From Bacilli bacterium (GTDB lineage Bacteria; Bacillota_I; Bacilli_A; RF39; UBA660), in contig CAAGQJ010000061.1 of assembly GCA_900772095.1 (NCBI GenBank), positions 1-61,108 of the forward strand: a stretch of 61,108 nt of DNA. The letters are read 5' to 3'. The position numbers and the translations under genes are program-made. Positions 1 through 8,879 of this stretch are shown one piece after another (within the stretch, counting starts at the first letter, position 1; the number at the start of each line of letters is the position of its first letter). A model generated the notes under the pieces. The model saw nothing but the letters and a program-made list of their open reading frames with translations, was not told the DNA's origin and searched no databases.

Positions 1-75
1 CTTTTTTTTGTCAACAGGACTTTTCTCCCTACTATATTTAGTGCGTGGTTCATCAGCTGTAGGTTCTGCCTCATC
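1..75. repeat. Terminal repeat: same 75 bp at both window ends
   Basis: Bases 1-75 recur exactly at 61034-61108. One open frame on the minus strand crosses the join without a stop, so this is most simply the overlap left when a circular or circularly permuted molecule was cut open. The unique length is 61,033 bp. A short length like this is typical of an assembler overlap and is not evidence of a biological direct terminal repeat. Confidence 0.93.
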
Positions 76-3000
76 TTCAACACTTGGCATATCCCTATCG
101 TCGCTACTTTCGTCATAGAGTTGCTTTTGCTCTTTAGACATCTCCACATTGTCGTCCATTTCGCCAACATCTTCTTGGGCTTCCTCGTACAGTTCAGGCT
201 TTGCTACCACACCTTTTTTTATCAAGTCTTGATAATATTTCAGTTCCTGTGGAGTGAGTTTGACAACAGTATCGTTATCATCTTCAAGGTGAAGCTCGCT
301 TTTCTTGCTATTTACCCAGGTATCTTCATTGGCAGCAGCCTGCTCTATAAGTTCCTTACGCATTGGCTCATTAGAAGCATTAGGATTTTCATTGCCCTTA
401 TCCTGATTCTGTGGTATAGTAGAGGTAGAAGAAGGAACATTGTTCTTCCCATGCGTGTTCGCAGTGTTGCTGACTCCACCTTTATTGTCAGCCTCTGCAA
501 GAAGGGTATCGCCGGTGGTAGCGATAGATGGATTTGCACTCCCATCATAGAGCAATGTTCCTTTTATTTTTGCTCTATGTGGCATTGCAGATACTATCGT
601 ATAGTAATCATCGCTTCCTTTTTCAAATTCCAAGTCTATAGGCATAAAGCCTTTTGAATCATCTTTGCAATATAATACAAAACGGTTTGGCTTTTTATCA
701 CTTTGCTGGCTGTATATTTGATTGAAATTATTTAGGATATGATTGATGTAACCCATCACATCATATCCTTTTTGTTTCATTTGGCTAGCATGTTTAAGCA
801 GATGAATATACCCAAAAACTTCATTGCCTACTTGTAGCCGTATAGGAGCTGATTTTAACGCACCATGAGTAGCTTCTGAAATATCGCTTGAAATCTCACC
901 AAAATCCTTGCTCCCATCAGGTTTCACAATGAACTCTCGCTCATTTGCTTCATTAAGAGGTTTGCCAGATTCAGTTGAATATCCATCTGCAAGTTCTATT
1001 TCAGTATTTTTGCTTGTTGGGGAATTGGTCTGATTTTCACTATTCGTGCCAGTGGATTCTTTGTTTTCTGCTAGCTGTGGTGCGCCTTCTGGTGCCCTAT
1101 CCTGCTGGGCAAAGCCATTTTGTCTTAACCACTTATAGTAGTTATGCTCGCCTTTATTAACTTTTACCTCATTGCCATTATACGGAGGAGTAATGACAGT
1201 ATCTTCCACTGTTCCCTCAATGGCAGGTTCTTCACGCTGTACATCGGTAGATGGCATACGCTCCCCCTGCACAGCTGGTAAAGTGTTTGGCTTTTCTATA
1301 TTCTGATTCAATACCTCCAGCGGGTTGATGCCTTTGTCACGCAGGTTTTGAGCCATGTATTTGTTAGCACGATTCAGTCCATCTAAATTATTGCTGTTGA
1401 TAAATCCCTCTATAGCAGCAGTTCTAACAGCCCCGTTGCCGTCCCAGCTGGTTGTTGCTTCTGGATTTTGCAGTAAGGCTCTCGTTATAGCTTTTGCTTT
1501 TTCAATATCTGTTTCAGCGTTTAGAGGTGTGCTATTAGTCGCTTCATCAAGCAACTGGCGTACAGACTTTATGTCGTTCTCAGCAAGAGCTTCCTGTATT
1601 TGCTGTTGTACCTGTGGTGGCAGATTAGGCATAACACTGATGAGTCTACCCCTATCCTCATCAGTAAGCACAGAATCGTTTTGCTGGATAGGAGGTCTTG
1701 CCTGCCCATTTAGTTCTCTATTTGCAGCCGCAGCATCCGCCATAACACCATTTTTGACAGTTTTGGTCCTAGCTGTATTGTCAGAATAAACCTGCTGACT
1801 AATAGCGTTGACCTGCTCATTCATCTTGAAATTGTCAGTAACCTTAAATGTTTTCCCCTGCCGTTCCATAGTCTGGCCGATAGGAGAAGAAGCGAAAATA
1901 TCAGCAGCCTTTTTGGTGGCAAATGTTACCTGCCCCTTGTCCAGAGCTGTAGACACAATGCGCCTCATAGGAATACGGCCATGTACCTCTGCTGGGTCTA
2001 CTATCTGCTGATAGCCTAATTCCTTAGCCTTTTCTGTCAGCTTTTCAGTATCATCACCATACTGCTGTAGAATATCCTGTGCCTGTCTGCCCTTTTCCTT
2101 GGTGGCCTTATCGTCACTTTCCTCCAGCTTGGCAAGGTTTTCAAGGAACTCATTGACTGTCCCCTGTGACTGCTCACCATCTTTAGGGAAGAAGTCCAGC
2201 TTGGAAAAGTCCTCATTGGTAGAGTCCCAATCAAGGATATTGCCACTACTGCTAATGCCACCGCCTGATTTGTTTTTGAACTTATTATACCGCTCCATGA
2301 CAGAGGGAATATACTTCTGTGTTTCACCTGACAGCTGGGAAATATCCCCATTTACGCTATCAAGACTACCAGGGCCAGCATTGTAAGCAGCAAGGGCCTT
2401 TTCTACATCACCATCGTACTTATCCAACATCTGACGGAGATATTTTGCTCCACCCTCTAAGTTGCCTCGGAGGTCGCTAGGGTCCACTCCTAGCCCCTCG
2501 GCAGTGTCAGGCATTAACTGCATAATGCCCATTGCGCCTGCCCCTGACTGTGCAGACTGATTGAATCCGCTTTCCTGCTCTGCTATTGCTGCCAATAGTG
2601 CAGGGTCAAGATTGTACTTCTCAGCCATTTCATTGATAGCAGAATCCACATCAGCATCACCGGAGTAAGAGCCATAGCTGTTGCCGATGTTATCTGTTTT
2701 CAGTCCGCCTAAATGCAGGTGGTAGCCACTGCCAGCGTCATGGAACAATACCTCGTCAAATACACCACTGTTCTCAAATCTCTGTTTGATTGCTTCTGCT
2801 GTTTCAGCAGAAACACCATCAGGCAGAACAATGTCCAAAGCGTCGCCATGTTCACCATCGCCAACATGGTTGGAGTTCTCTACACCGCCTACTTCCCTGT
2901 TGTGTTCACGGGTTCTAAAACCACTAGAGATTTGAGCACCCTCAATGCCAAAGTCATTAACCAGCACACCTGCAACCTGTGGAATAACAGACTGATACCC

Positions 3001-4068
3001 GTCTTTCAAGTGTGCTACCTGCTCGTCAATATCAGCTCCCTGTGTGGAAATTTCAGCAGTGCCAGCACCGAAGAGGTTGTTGTTAACCTGTGGAGCTGTA
3101 TCAACCTGTGGCACATCAGACATTCCCAGCTTTCGGGCTGCCAATCTAGCACCACCGCCAGCACCAGCCATAAGAGCTGTAGGCCCAATAGTGGATTCAA
3201 AAGCCTCTGTCTGTTCGTCGTTCCAATTCCAAGGCAAAATGCCCCAATCAGTATCAGGCTCAACGCTGTCTTGAATACCCTGCTGCCATGCTTCCTGTGC
3301 ACCTTCGTTCATCGCTCCAAGGCCTGCCCAGCCAGCACCTTTTGCAAAGTCAACTGCCTGTGATAACTTAGGATAGTTTGCTAATGCACCACCAGTAGCA
3401 GAGACGGCTTTACCGCCATTATATGCAGTCTTTAATCCCTGCCCTACTTTCTTTAACGCTCCCAGTCCTAAAATGTTTGTAGGCGCAAGCAACGCCATAT
3501 TTTCGCCTGCTACAGTCCTTGCTTTATCCTGCGCTGTTTCCAGAGAGTCACCATTGGCTAAGGAATCACGCATTTTTTGACCACCCTCAGCCATAGACTC
3601 CAGTCCAGCTCCAGCAAGTGCACCACCTATACCAGCAGCAGTAGCACCAACGCCAACAAATGGTGCTGCCAATGTTGCAGCTGCGATAGGTGCAGCCAAA
3701 CCAATTCCAGAGCCTATCAGATTACCGGTATCACGAGGTAGGCCATTTATAAGATAGTCCCAAGAGAAATCAGCTTCAGGCTTTTCGCCCATAGCCATTT
3801 CCTGTGCAGTGACATAGTTATTGGCATAATCTCCAAGTCCTGTTGGCCCACCAAGAAAATCATCAATATTGCCTGCTGCTCCAAGAGCACTATCTATTAC
3901 TGATTGGCCAAAAGTGCCTCCTGGTAAACCACGCACATTAAAGCTATTGTTTTGTAGATTCTTAAAATCTATGGCTTTGTTGGCCTGTTCTACACCGCCA
4001 TTAGCTTCCCATTCACCATAACTATCTGTAAAATTTTTGAATGATAAACCATATTTAGAGTATGCCAT
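1..4068 (-). CDS. Giant virion protein, N-terminal part (continues at 61033-56108)
   Basis: Starts at ATG 4068 after GGAGGAAAG and stays open to base 1; joined to the other window end it gives one frame of 8,994 nt, about 2,997 residues. I read the frame line by line and found no stop. The first ~350 residues are Ala/Gly-rich. At ~360-460 lies an M15-like peptidase segment (SSGFRTREHN, then NHVGDGEHGDALDIV and YHLHLGG). At ~470-575 lies a lytic transglycosylase (SLT) domain: ALLAAIAEQESGFNQ with the catalytic Glu, GAMGIMQLMP, ALAAYNAGPG. The rest of this part is low-complexity and polar. By analogy with T7 gp16 and other ejected giant proteins, it probably sits inside the capsid, enters with the DNA and cuts peptidoglycan. 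The enzyme domains are seen; the ejection role is inferred. Confidence 0.88.
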   Translation of the reverse strand, partial: MAYSKYGLSFKNFTDSYGEWEANGGVEQANKAIDFKNLQNNSFNVRGLPGGTFGQSVIDSALGAAGNIDDFLGGPTGLGDYANNYVTAQEMAMGEKPEADFSWDYLINGLPRDTGNLIGSGIGLAAPIAAATLAAPFVGVGATAAGIGGALAGAGLESMAEGGQKMRDSLANGDSLETAQDKARTVAGENMALLAPTNILGLGALKKVGQGLKTAYNGGKAVSATGGALANYPKLSQAVDFAKGAGWAGLGAMNEGAQEAWQQGIQDSVEPDTDWGILPWNWNDEQTEAFESTIGPTALMAGAGGGARLAARKLGMSDVPQVDTAPQVNNNLFGAGTAEISTQGADIDEQVAHLKDGYQSVIPQVAGVLVNDFGIEGAQISSGFRTREHNREVGGVENSNHVGDGEHGDALDIVLPDGVSAETAEAIKQRFENSGVFDEVLFHDAGSGYHLHLGGLKTDNIGNSYGSYSGDADVDSAINEMAEKYNLDPALLAAIAEQESGFNQSAQSGAGAMGIMQLMPDTAEGLGVDPSDLRGNLEGGAKYLRQMLDKYDGDVEKALAAYNAGPGSLDSVNGDISQLSGETQKYIPSVMERYNKFKNKSGGGISSSGNILDWDSTNEDFSKLDFFPKDGEQSQGTVNEFLENLAKLEESDDKATKEKGRQAQDILQQYGDDTEKLTEKAKELGYQQIVDPAEVHGRIPMRRIVSTALDKGQVTFATKKAADIFASSPIGQTMERQGKTFKVTDNFKMNEQVNAISQQVYSDNTARTKTVKNGVMADAAAANRELNGQARPPIQQNDSVLTDEDRGRLISVMPNLPPQVQQQIQEALAENDIKSVRQLLDEATNSTPLNAETDIEKAKAITRALLQNPEATTSWDGNGAVRTAAIEGFINSNNLDGLNRANKYMAQNLRDKGINPLEVLNQNIEKPNTLPAVQGERMPSTDVQREEPAIEGTVEDTVITPPYNGNEVKVNKGEHNYYKWLRQNGFAQQDRAPEGAPQLAENKESTGTNSENQTNSPTSKNTEIELADGYSTESGKPLNEANEREFIVKPDGSKDFGEISSDISEATHGALKSAPIRLQVGNEVFGYIHLLKHASQMKQKGYDVMGYINHILNNFNQIYSQQSDKKPNRFVLYCKDDSKGFMPIDLEFEKGSDDYYTIVSAMPHRAKIKGTLLYDGSANPSIATTGDTLLAEADNKGGVSNTANTHGKNNVPSSTSTIPQNQDKGNENPNASNEPMRKELIEQAAANEDTWVNSKKSELHLEDDNDTVVKLTPQELKYYQDLIKKGVVAKPELYEEAQEDVGEMDDNVEMSKEQKQLYDESSDDRDMPSVEDEAEPTADEPRTKYSREKSPVDKKK

Positions 4069-4080
4069 AAACTTTCCTCC

Positions 4081-4893
4081 TTATTTTGCATTAAAGCCGG
4101 AATTTAAGTCTCTTTGCTGATTTAGTGCATAAAGAGTTTCATACATAGTCCGATAATCATCATCTGTTATTTTTGGACGTAGAAGCTCCAGCTTCTTTAG
4201 CAATTCTGCGTGCTTATCACCAGTGCTTGCTCTGAGTGGGTCGTCAGGTCCCTGTATCTGTTTAATATCGTACTGGAGCCCATTAATCTCGTCCTGCATG
4301 GTGCTCATTTCTTTATCAGTGTCTTTGTCATAATGAACCATGCCACTATTGTCAATATATGTCTCATTTTTGTTAGCTCTACCGCCAGACGATGATGTTG
4401 ATGTTTTTCTAGCCCCACCAGTCAACATAGCCATTACCTGTTCCTGTGGAACACCCATGCTAATCAACTGTTTTGCATAAGCCAGCTTGGCATTTTGTTC
4501 AATAGCGGCTTTATCCTGCAATATTTTAGCATTCGCCATAGTTTGCAGTTGAGCTTTCGTTCGCATATCTTCCTGCCCATAGATATGCTTCTGTTTTGCC
4601 ATTCGTTGCTGATAGCCGAAGTTAGTTTTAGCGTCCTGACGCTTATTGCCCTCTACCCAGTTATCCTTATAGGACGGATAGTAAGCTCCCAGCATTGAAG
4701 CACCCGCCTTGTCTATCCCTGCCAGATTAGCAAGTGCCATGCCAGCGCTACCCCAATCGCCCTGCCTCATGGCGTTAAGGAATATATTCTGATATTGAGC
4801 CTTTTGGGCAGAAGCAATCTGACTGTCTACTCCAGACAATTGCAATGCCTTGTCTATGGCAGCATAAGAGAAGCCTTTATCCTTTAATGACAA
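4081..4893 (-). CDS. Probable internal/ejection protein, C-terminal frame
   Basis: About 270 residues, mostly helical, rich in Ala, Lys and Gln, with no recognised domain. The only nearby start in this frame is TTG at 4893 with a weak AAGG upstream. The frame is open further upstream, to about 4970, where it overlaps the end of the preceding gene in the -1 register and reads as a natural extension (SAGGQGVLNPLDPNYKAK). It may therefore be the C-terminal half of the preceding protein, joined by a -1 frameshift or split by a one-base indel. Its place just before the giant protein fits the three-to-four-protein ejection sets of P22 and T7. Confidence 0.7.
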   Translation of the reverse strand: MSLKDKGFSYAAIDKALQLSGVDSQIASAQKAQYQNIFLNAMRQGDWGSAGMALANLAGIDKAGASMLGAYYPSYKDNWVEGNKRQDAKTNFGYQQRMAKQKHIYGQEDMRTKAQLQTMANAKILQDKAAIEQNAKLAYAKQLISMGVPQEQVMAMLTGGARKTSTSSSGGRANKNETYIDNSGMVHYDKDTDKEMSTMQDEINGLQYDIKQIQGPDDPLRASTGDKHAELLKKLELLRPKITDDDYRTMYETLYALNQQRDLNSGFNAK

Positions 4894-4928
4894 AATGAGC
4901 TTTGCCTTATAGTTGGGGTCGAGAGGGT

Positions 4929-5798
4929 TTAAAACCCCCTGACCCCCAGCTGAAAAGGATTTGCACTACCGCCATTCTGTCTGTTCTTTATCAAGTTCCA
5001 CCCCGCCTGAATGTCGTAGGTGTTAGGTGCTGTTGGTGTCTGAACAGTCTGCTGGTTGCCCACTGTTGGAGTCATAACACCCTTGGCAGCGGTAGCCGGT
5101 GCTGTCCCTGCATTGGTAGGTGCCTGCTCGACTACTCCTTGTGTTGGATTGGTCATTTGCGGATTCAGCAGTTTGCCATTTGCCAAATCCTGATAGCTGA
5201 ACCCCTGATTACCTGCCACCTGTGCTGCTCTTAGCTGATCTTGCATAGCAATTGCTTGGTTATAATCGGCATTGTTAGTTGCCAAGAAAGATTGGAGTGG
5301 TAGTCCTGCTGCCTGTGCCTGCTGTCTTGCCTGTTCAGCCGCAGCATTAGCACGGAGCATGGCAGCTTCATCGCCTAGCTTCTGTGCTCTAGCATAATCA
5401 TTCTTGGCGTTCATGATAGCCATAGAATACGGATTGTTAAGGTCTACACCATAATCTGCACTAGCATTGTATGGAGAAGCCTGTGTTGCCTGTAGCTTTG
5501 TCCCTGAATTTGGGTCGACATTGTAAATAGTACCATCACTATTTGCTCTCATCATCCGTGTAAAAGGACTGTCGGAATTAGCAGTAAACTGATTGAAGCC
5601 ATTAACAATAGCATTGTCGTAGTCTATCTTGCCATTACTATCATTAGTTGCCGTATTGTTGCCAGCGGCGTTACCACTGTTTTTATCCATACCAAATAAT
5701 TTGCGCAACGCAGCGGTAAGCTCACCCTCTCTTTTATTTTCAGCAATTCTACCGCCTAATGAAGTTGCGCCATCATAGAACATGTCCCAACCATTCAT
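4929..5798 (-). CDS. Probable internal/ejection protein (Ala/Gln/Asn-rich)
   Basis: 289 residues from ATG 5798, chosen because AGGAGTG lies at good spacing; an upstream ATG has no such site. The protein is rich in Ala, Gln and Asn with a long helical middle (EQARQQAQAAGLP) and a Pro/Thr/Ala-rich tail. No family is recognised. Composition and position between tail genes and the giant SLT protein suggest a DNA-ejection or internal virion protein. It ends in NPFQLGVRGF within a run of homopolymers, where the next gene's frame begins in the -1 register. Confidence 0.75.
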   Translation of the reverse strand: MNGWDMFYDGATSLGGRIAENKREGELTAALRKLFGMDKNSGNAAGNNTATNDSNGKIDYDNAIVNGFNQFTANSDSPFTRMMRANSDGTIYNVDPNSGTKLQATQASPYNASADYGVDLNNPYSMAIMNAKNDYARAQKLGDEAAMLRANAAAEQARQQAQAAGLPLQSFLATNNADYNQAIAMQDQLRAAQVAGNQGFSYQDLANGKLLNPQMTNPTQGVVEQAPTNAGTAPATAAKGVMTPTVGNQQTVQTPTAPNTYDIQAGWNLIKNRQNGGSANPFQLGVRGF

Positions 5799-5814
5799 AT
5801 TTATATCACTCCTA

Positions 5815-6510
5815 TCATGCAAACAAAGAGGCAATCTTCATGCCCATACCAATCGTACCCATTAAGCCTGGGTCGCTATTCTGACTAGATTTAGTCGTAC
5901 CACTGCCACGCAAAGCACTAACAGGGCTGTTAATAAAGGTATTAGCCTGTCCCTGTGCCAATTGAGCCAAGGTACTGTATGGCTGATAACCTGCTGTAGC
6001 AGCCTGAATCTGCTGACCTGCCAAGTTGCCAAGCTGGCTGACATTCTGGTTGTAGTTTTGAGCCATTGCATTTGCTACATTGCCCTCTACATCATTAAGT
6101 GCCTTGTTAGTTACAGAGCTGTTCAGCACCCCTCGATTAGCAAGACTGGTAATATTAGAACCTACTGTACTGTTGACTCCTGACTTTATAGCGTCAGCCA
6201 TGTTCTCTGTGTAAGCCGTTGGTAATTTGCCATTTAGCAAGTCACCATAAGTGTTCTGTCCACTTTGAATCATGCCACTTGATTGGCCCAGCAGATTGTT
6301 GAAAGCATCGCTTTTTACTCCTGTGTTAAACTGATTAAGCATAGAAGTAATGCCAGTTTGAGCATTAGTGGCATTATCTTTCATGTACTCCATTATCTGC
6401 AATTCTTGTGCACTAGGCGTATAAGAAGATGAAGAAGAAGAACCTCCTCCACCGCCTTTGCCACCACCTCCTCCGCCGAATAGTTGGAGGTCGAATTTAA
6501 AATCATTCAT
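5815..6510 (-). CDS. Probable internal virion protein with FDLQLF N-terminal motif
   Basis: 231 residues from ATG 6510 after GAGGTGACC. The N-terminus reads MNDFKFDLQLFGGGGG followed by a Gly/Ser linker; the FDLQLF-type leader recurs at the start of several Firmicute phage structural proteins. The middle is Ala/Asn/Gln-rich (SSVTNKALNDVEGNVANAMAQ), like the small ejection proteins that follow portal and tail genes in podoviruses. It overlaps the end of the upstream gene by 8 bp, so the two are probably translationally coupled. Function is inferred from context and composition only. Confidence 0.75.
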   Translation of the reverse strand: MNDFKFDLQLFGGGGGGKGGGGGSSSSSSYTPSAQELQIMEYMKDNATNAQTGITSMLNQFNTGVKSDAFNNLLGQSSGMIQSGQNTYGDLLNGKLPTAYTENMADAIKSGVNSTVGSNITSLANRGVLNSSVTNKALNDVEGNVANAMAQNYNQNVSQLGNLAGQQIQAATAGYQPYSTLAQLAQGQANTFINSPVSALRGSGTTKSSQNSDPGLMGTIGMGMKIASLFA

Positions 6511-6931
6511 TGTTTTGGTCACCTCGAATCTGCCAAACAAAAATATACTTCTTCCCATATTGGGTAGCGGTCAGCTTCTCGCCTGCTTTATTTATGCAGT
6601 GATACCGCCTGTACCTATCCTTGCACTCCTCACTCTCTATTTTGAATCCCAATGCCCTGATGAAAGGTTTAGGCTTCCGCAGGATATAGGCAGACATTGA
6701 TGATAATTCAAACTGCTGGCACACCTTATAACCAATGTCAACCCAATACTTTAAGTCACCACACATCTGCCAAAAGTAAAGGCCTGTATCCTCAATTTTG
6801 TATTCGCACAAGCCATGTTCTGGCTCATAAAAAAATGAGAAGCCAGTGTTAAACTGAAACTTCTCACCTGTGTGTTTTTCATACATTTGTATGTATTCTT
6901 CTAATGTTTTGCTCATATGAAGTGCCCTCAA
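6503..6931 (-). CDS. Hypothetical protein in tail/ejection operon
   Basis: At most 142 residues from 6931, overlapping the upstream gene's stop; an internal Met a few codons in (MSKTLEEYIQMYEKHTG) is an equally good start. The sequence has many aromatic and charged residues (FSFFYEPEHGLCEYKIEDTGLYFWQ) and two Cys, and looks like a small globular domain. It resembles the small acetyltransferase-like or chaperone-like proteins found beside tail genes in some Firmicute phages, but I cannot assign a family. Confidence 0.65.
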   Translation of the reverse strand: MRALHMSKTLEEYIQMYEKHTGEKFQFNTGFSFFYEPEHGLCEYKIEDTGLYFWQMCGDLKYWVDIGYKVCQQFELSSMSAYILRKPKPFIRALGFKIESEECKDRYRRYHCINKAGEKLTATQYGKKYIFVWQIRGDQNNE

Positions 6932-8868
6932 ATTAATGTTGTAACATCTATAACGAGATAATTTGCCCAGCCTGGGTAAGTACCTCCTGAGCCATTACGG
7001 CCAGAAGTTTTAGTATAACAAGTAAGCACTCCGTTTGGGTCTACCCAAATATACATATCGTAAGTATATTTATTGTCAGAGTGTGTATTTGACCATTCTT
7101 TTAAGCTGACAAGACACACGCAATTCTCACGTTTTGAGCCATCTGGGACTGGGATTGTGTCGCCATGATATGCGACACCGGTAATAGCTTTAACACGGAT
7201 AGCGGATAGTTTCTTTACCGCAGCATCCAAAGTCTTATCATAATCAGTGAACCTATTATCTACATAGGTTTTCAGCTCTGCAACCTGCTTCTTTAGCTCG
7301 TTCGCTAGAGCTTCGTAATAGTTCAAGTTCTCGTTGAACTGTCTGTAGATTCGCTGAATTTCCATGACATACTTTGGCCATGCTGTATTTTGCCGTTCAA
7401 CACTGCCAGGTGCTACATTGACAGGATAGGCAGGCTCATAGTCATAAACTCTTTGGCCAGCCATACTCTTTGATGTAGCAGTCTGGGTAGTAGTCTGCCC
7501 ATTTACCGCTATAGACAATTCAAACGCATAGCTGTCAGGCTCATTGTTGCCTACCTCATTACTATCCCTTGTGTATGTGAATGTGTGGCTAGCAGGATTG
7601 ACTACCAGCTTTGCACCATTGCTATATTCAAAGGATAATGCCTGGTCAGTTATCGGCAATGGTGTAGTAACATAAGCAATACCATTAACTGTCACATCAA
7701 TGCGGATAGTTGGGTTATGAACTATGGAAGGCATGGTATATTCCAATGTTCCGTTGATAAGGTTCTCATCATCGCCAATATTCTCTGCTACGAAAGAAAC
7801 AATTTCTGCTTTAGGTATGTCTGTGGTAACATTCAGCGTGGCAGTATCCTTGCCGTATCTGCTGGATATGTCAATTTCAAAAACATAAATATCCGGCTGT
7901 AGGTCTGTTGTGTCAGCCTGTGCTCTATCGTAAGTCCACGTCTTATCCTTTGGGTTCAAGGTAAACTTGGTGCCGTCTTTGTAGGTCCACTCCATTGTGT
8001 CAGCATAGTCTTTGTTTTCTGCTGACTGCAAATAGCCATTATGAATTACTGTTACTCTAGCAGCAGAATTATCCATGTTGGTAGCATTGAAAGTTCCTTT
8101 TATGGTGGTATCCGTATCAGACACTTTCCCTGTAGAGAAGTCCTGTATATCTGGTGGAAATCCCACATTAGAGATAATGCCTAGCTGTGCATTTACAGTG
8201 CCTATTGATACTTTTATGCTATAAACATCAGACTTCATATCGCCAATGTTATCGGCCTTTCTGGTGCAGGTAAACTTCTTGTTACCTAAGTCCAGCGTGA
8301 AAACAGTATCATCTAGCAAAGTCCAGGTAAGCACATCTGTAGCAGTTGTGATTTCCTTTTCCTCACCGCTCATATTAGTACTGTTTGCGGTAACTTCAAC
8401 GGCTGCCTTTAGCCCTGCTGGCTTAATAATATCCACATCACATTTACCGGTAATGGTTTCATCGAGGTCGTCTAGGGCATTGGCAGAAAATTCATTAATC
8501 GTGATGTTTTCTTTGGTTTCAACATTCAACACATTAGTCTGCGTGCCGTTACCATCTGTCCAGGTAAATGTAAATACATATTTGTATTTATCATTGCCAA
8601 CCTCGCTATTAATTCTCTGATACACCCATGCGCCAGTATTGAGGTTAATAGACATGGTGGAGCCATTGGCATAAGAATAAGTCACTGTCTGGCTGTTGCT
8701 GTAGGTGTGGGCAGAGGCTGTAAATGTGGCTCCTGTATTGTCATTATACAATGATACCGCTAATGACTCTGTGCCATCATTTAATGCTCCTGTTATTTTC
8801 AGCGTACCGCTTATGAGCAGGTCACTACTCAATGTGCCATTTGCTGTAGAAGATAATGTTACTGCCAT
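6928..8868 (-). CDS. Tail-associated protein with four Ig-like repeats
   Basis: 646 residues from ATG 8868 after AAGGAGTG. Four units of about 110-120 residues can be seen, each ending in a strand pattern with aromatic-x-Tyr-x-Asp/Asn-Gly, a Leu/Phe-Asn-Pro turn and FTYTR- or WTYDR-like ends, as expected of Ig-like beta-sandwich domains. After ~500 residues a coiled-coil-like stretch follows (NELKKQVAELKTYVDNRF), then a ~75-residue terminal domain. This layout fits a virion appendage, perhaps a tail spike/fibre base or head-fibre protein. Repeats are seen directly; the appendage role is inferred. Confidence 0.75.
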   Translation of the reverse strand: MAVTLSSTANGTLSSDLLISGTLKITGALNDGTESLAVSLYNDNTGATFTASAHTYSNSQTVTYSYANGSTMSINLNTGAWVYQRINSEVGNDKYKYVFTFTWTDGNGTQTNVLNVETKENITINEFSANALDDLDETITGKCDVDIIKPAGLKAAVEVTANSTNMSGEEKEITTATDVLTWTLLDDTVFTLDLGNKKFTCTRKADNIGDMKSDVYSIKVSIGTVNAQLGIISNVGFPPDIQDFSTGKVSDTDTTIKGTFNATNMDNSAARVTVIHNGYLQSAENKDYADTMEWTYKDGTKFTLNPKDKTWTYDRAQADTTDLQPDIYVFEIDISSRYGKDTATLNVTTDIPKAEIVSFVAENIGDDENLINGTLEYTMPSIVHNPTIRIDVTVNGIAYVTTPLPITDQALSFEYSNGAKLVVNPASHTFTYTRDSNEVGNNEPDSYAFELSIAVNGQTTTQTATSKSMAGQRVYDYEPAYPVNVAPGSVERQNTAWPKYVMEIQRIYRQFNENLNYYEALANELKKQVAELKTYVDNRFTDYDKTLDAAVKKLSAIRVKAITGVAYHGDTIPVPDGSKRENCVCLVSLKEWSNTHSDNKYTYDMYIWVDPNGVLTCYTKTSGRNGSGGTYPGWANYLVIDVTTLI

Positions 8869-8879
8869 CAAATCACTCC

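Noticed and set aside
1..75. Biological short direct terminal repeat
   Set aside because: A coding frame continues through it and the length is typical of an assembler overlap; circular permutation is simpler.
4920..4940. Classic TTTAAAC slippery site for the ejection gene pair
   Set aside because: The heptamer is present but lies in the register of the downstream frame, so it would shift ribosomes the wrong way.
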